Positions 61,501 through 64,000 of a stretch of 64,000 bases of DNA are shown one piece after another. Position 1 is the stretch's first letter. The number at the start of each line of letters is the position of its first letter. The translations under genes and the position numbers were made by a program. The stretch is from Campylorhamphus procurvoides (Eukaryota > Chordata > Aves > Passeriformes > Dendrocolaptidae). The stretch lies in the NCBI GenBank assembly GCA_013396655.1, contig WBMV01006429.1:988739-1052738 (forward strand). Direction: 5' to 3'. The notes beneath the pieces are model-generated. The model saw nothing but the letters and a program-made list of their open reading frames with translations. It ran no database searches and was not told the origin of the DNA.

Positions 61501-64000
61501 AGAAACTGGAACTTATATTGCACAAAGCACTGCAGAAATCTACACTTTTCCTATTATGAGCATGAATAAAAGAAAAAAGGAACCTTCCTACATAAACATG
61601 ATAGAACAGACACTCAATTCACATCCTAAGCATTTTACAGTGGCTCAGGAAAGAAAAGAAATACAAAATTTGAAGTTAATATTCCTCCTGGAATGAGATT
61701 AAAGATATTATTTTACGCCCTACTTGAAACATCATAGTAATTTCCAACTGCACTAATAAAAATAAATCAGCAGCTGATCTTCCATGCATTACAATTACCA
61801 TTTCATGCAACAGTCACAATGGTTCTGAGATGCATTTGCCCTTTGGAACTCCTGCCACAAATAGAGCTGAATTTCAGGACTGCTGCATGCACAAATTTAT
61901 TACATCAATTCTTTCCATTGTCACGTAGAAACTGAAGAGTGGGCAGCTAAAGACACCAAGTGCTAAGTAAAGACTTTTAAGGGGGGAATAAGTAGAACTG
62001 AACAACTGGGAAAAAAGATAATCATCTTGTTGGGTGACCAGCAGAGCCCTGCTTGGAGCACACTCATCCCCCAGACATGAATTAATGGATGCACAAGCAG
62101 CCCCCCTGCCCTGCCTGCAGCTCAGCCTCTCGCAGAGATCTTCATTTGCAGAGCAGGACACAACTTGCTGGTGCACAGGAGAAGTTCAATATTCATTAAC
62201 CAAAAGAGCCCCCACTCTGTGCTGCAGGCAGCAGCTCAGATCCCCTCCCCATGGGTTTTGTCAGTCCTGCTGGGAATGCTGTACCTCGAGACACCACACA
62301 AAGCACCAGCACTGCCAGCCCTCGGCTGGGCTGTTTGCACAGCCACAGTCCAAAGCTGGGAACCTTGAGCAATTCAAAGAGAAAATGCTGGAAAGACAAA
62401 AGGTTTAATCTCAGAATTGCATCCAGCAACTTATCCTTGCAATAGTTCACTCCTCGACAGAGAGCTACGTGAAAAGGGAGAATTGAAGCGGGCAGCTGCA
62501 CGTTGGGAGATTTACTCCAAACCCTCCCAGGGAGCCTGAGGAGGCTTTCTTTTACAGCCCAGGACAGTAATACATCCAGCTGTGCTAAAGCAAAAGTGTC
62601 AGGCACAGAGATTTAAGGAGATAATACAGTGAAGGCTCAGGGACTAGATAAAATCATAAAAAGATGCAGGCAAAAGCTGCTTCTTCCTTGCTCTTTACTA
62701 TCAGTTGTCAGTGTTGTATTGGATGGGGAAGGCAGAGCACAACAGCTTCAGCAGGAGGGGTGGCTGGCACAACCTCCTCCTCAGCTGCCCAGGGCACACT
62801 ATCATGACCCCAATCCAAACCCAGCTTGCCCCTGAGCACCCTTGTTCTTGTGGCTCAGAAAAACCCAGCTCTGGTCAGAATGCAAACCCCTGCATCCAGC
62901 TGTGGGAGGCACCAGATGTGCCCGGGCTCGGTCTGCTCTAGCAGCACTGTCAGGTGGAAGTCTAAGTTGCTTAAGAGGTCAATCCCAAACTTAAGATTCT
63001 TCTGTGTCCTCATTTCTACTGCTGAGCTCTGCCTTATGTCTTGGCAACACACAGATTATCCCAGAAGCTCAGTAAAGCTGTGGATAGGCAATTCATAGGT
63101 ATGGTAGAGACCCAACACTATATAAGCTGTCAGTAAAACCCTCCTGCTTTCCTGTGTCTGGAAGCCACGCAGAAAAGACCTTCACAGCCATCTGCTTGGT
63201 CCCTCCTTGGTCCCACAGGTCACACTGGAAAAACCCAACAAACTGGAAAGGCCCAGAGCCATCCTTCCAGCAGCACATGGGCTGAAGTCTGCTAGCCCAG
63301 CGCTGGCCACGCTTGGTCACACATCTTTATCTGGGCTTGAAAACGCTCTCTTTAAGACACAGCTTTGCCAAACAGGCTTGTCACCCTCTTCCAAATAACT
63401 CATATGAATGTCTTGCATTTTTCAAGTGATGTCATGAAACACGGGGCTGCACACGCCACAAACACTGACATATTTCACTAATACAATCCAGGAGCAGCAT
63501 ATGGAGAATATTTATACAGGTCTTTATTATTTTGTATGAAAGGTAAATGAGCCTTTAGGGGAAATGGTGACTGGTGCTGACAGCATCTTTGTTTTTGGGG
63601 GAAAAAAACAGCAACAGGGGAGGGTTAGAGGCTTTACAAATCTAACTCGTGGGTGTAAATTCCTCCAGTCCTGTTGTAGGGAAAAAACATTCTCTTCTTC
63701 CCATGGTTTTATTGTCATTTATCTTATAAGCTTATAAGTCTTACTAAACTTGTTACTCAACACAGTAATTAGCAGAAATAAGAGGATACATATAAATAAA
63801 ATACAGCTATTGACTCTAAGTAAGTGTTCTTAATAGTTGTTTTACTAATGAGGGTGGAGCAACCTTGTCACGATGGCTGGCGAACAATTAAGTAGAATGC
63901 AGTTTAATTGCTTCTTGATCTCCTGGCAAAAACCAACGCACATCCAAACTCATGTGAGAGAAACCCAGACTAATCAGAGCAATGTGACATTGTCTCACCA

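Larger units (their letters stand above)
34018..64000. other. Region upstream of the RASGEF1C start exon (probable intron 1 and/or promoter side)
   Basis: 30 kb with no coding exon that I recognise on either strand. The splice acceptor at 34018-34019 requires an upstream non-coding exon, so much of this is probably the first intron of RASGEF1C. In mammals MAPK9 is the next gene on this side; no JNK kinase motif was found, so it must lie beyond 64000 if synteny holds. Contents noted: a diverged CR1 near 37.2 kb, GC-rich stretches with long chance open frames (35.1-35.9, 50.5-51.1, 53.9-54.7 kb) and a CpG-dense block near 58.2-58.5 kb. Confidence 0.5.

Noticed and set aside
34018..64000. Search for MAPK9 (JNK2) exons expected from mammalian synteny
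   Set aside because: No kinase motif or JNK-like peptide was seen in any minus- or plus-strand frame, so no feature is claimed.
1..64000. Search for tRNA, rRNA, CRISPR, bacterial operons or a new defence-like system
   Set aside because: Nothing of this sort is visible; the window is typical vertebrate genic and intergenic DNA.

Overview
The window is non-coding-rich vertebrate DNA, most likely from a bird and possibly a passerine. CR1-type LINE 3' ends with the ATTCTRTG-style tail are present, the introns of the one recognisable gene are short, and no mammalian SINEs are seen. The species cannot be named from the sequence.

One protein-coding gene can be reconstructed with confidence. It is RASGEF1C (Ras-GEF domain family member 1C), on the minus strand, with 13 coding exons between 34011 (ATG) and 11229 (TGA). 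Every junction has an AG acceptor and a GT donor, all phases agree, and the exons sum to 1419 nt, encoding 472 residues. The paralogue call (1C rather than 1A or 1B) rests on remembered family sequences: the MPQTLS start, the [14 protein letters not shown] segment and the ILGKT end. The product is predicted to be a cytosolic guanine-nucleotide exchange factor with an N-terminal REM/RasGEF_N domain and a C-terminal CDC25-type RasGEF domain. Relatives 1A and 1B act on RAP2.

Layout: 1-279 looks like the 3' part of an LTR or a foreign 3' end. About 280-9993 is downstream intergenic DNA with one CR1 relic and a small tandem duplication. About 9994-11228 is the probable 3' UTR. 11229-34011 is the coding part of RASGEF1C, whose introns carry two CR1 relics, an (ATCC)n microsatellite, a 39-40 bp minisatellite overlapping the exon 9 splice donor, and a pair of related short repeats. 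34018-64000 holds no exon that I can recognise. Because the first coding exon begins with a splice acceptor six bases before the ATG, this 30 kb is probably the first intron and/or upstream region of RASGEF1C. It contains one diverged CR1 and a CpG-dense block near 58.2-58.5 kb.

I see no bacterial-type operon, CRISPR array, defence system, tRNA or rRNA, and no new multi-gene system. The most unusual local feature is the minisatellite that has multiplied the splice donor and last codons of RASGEF1C exon 9.
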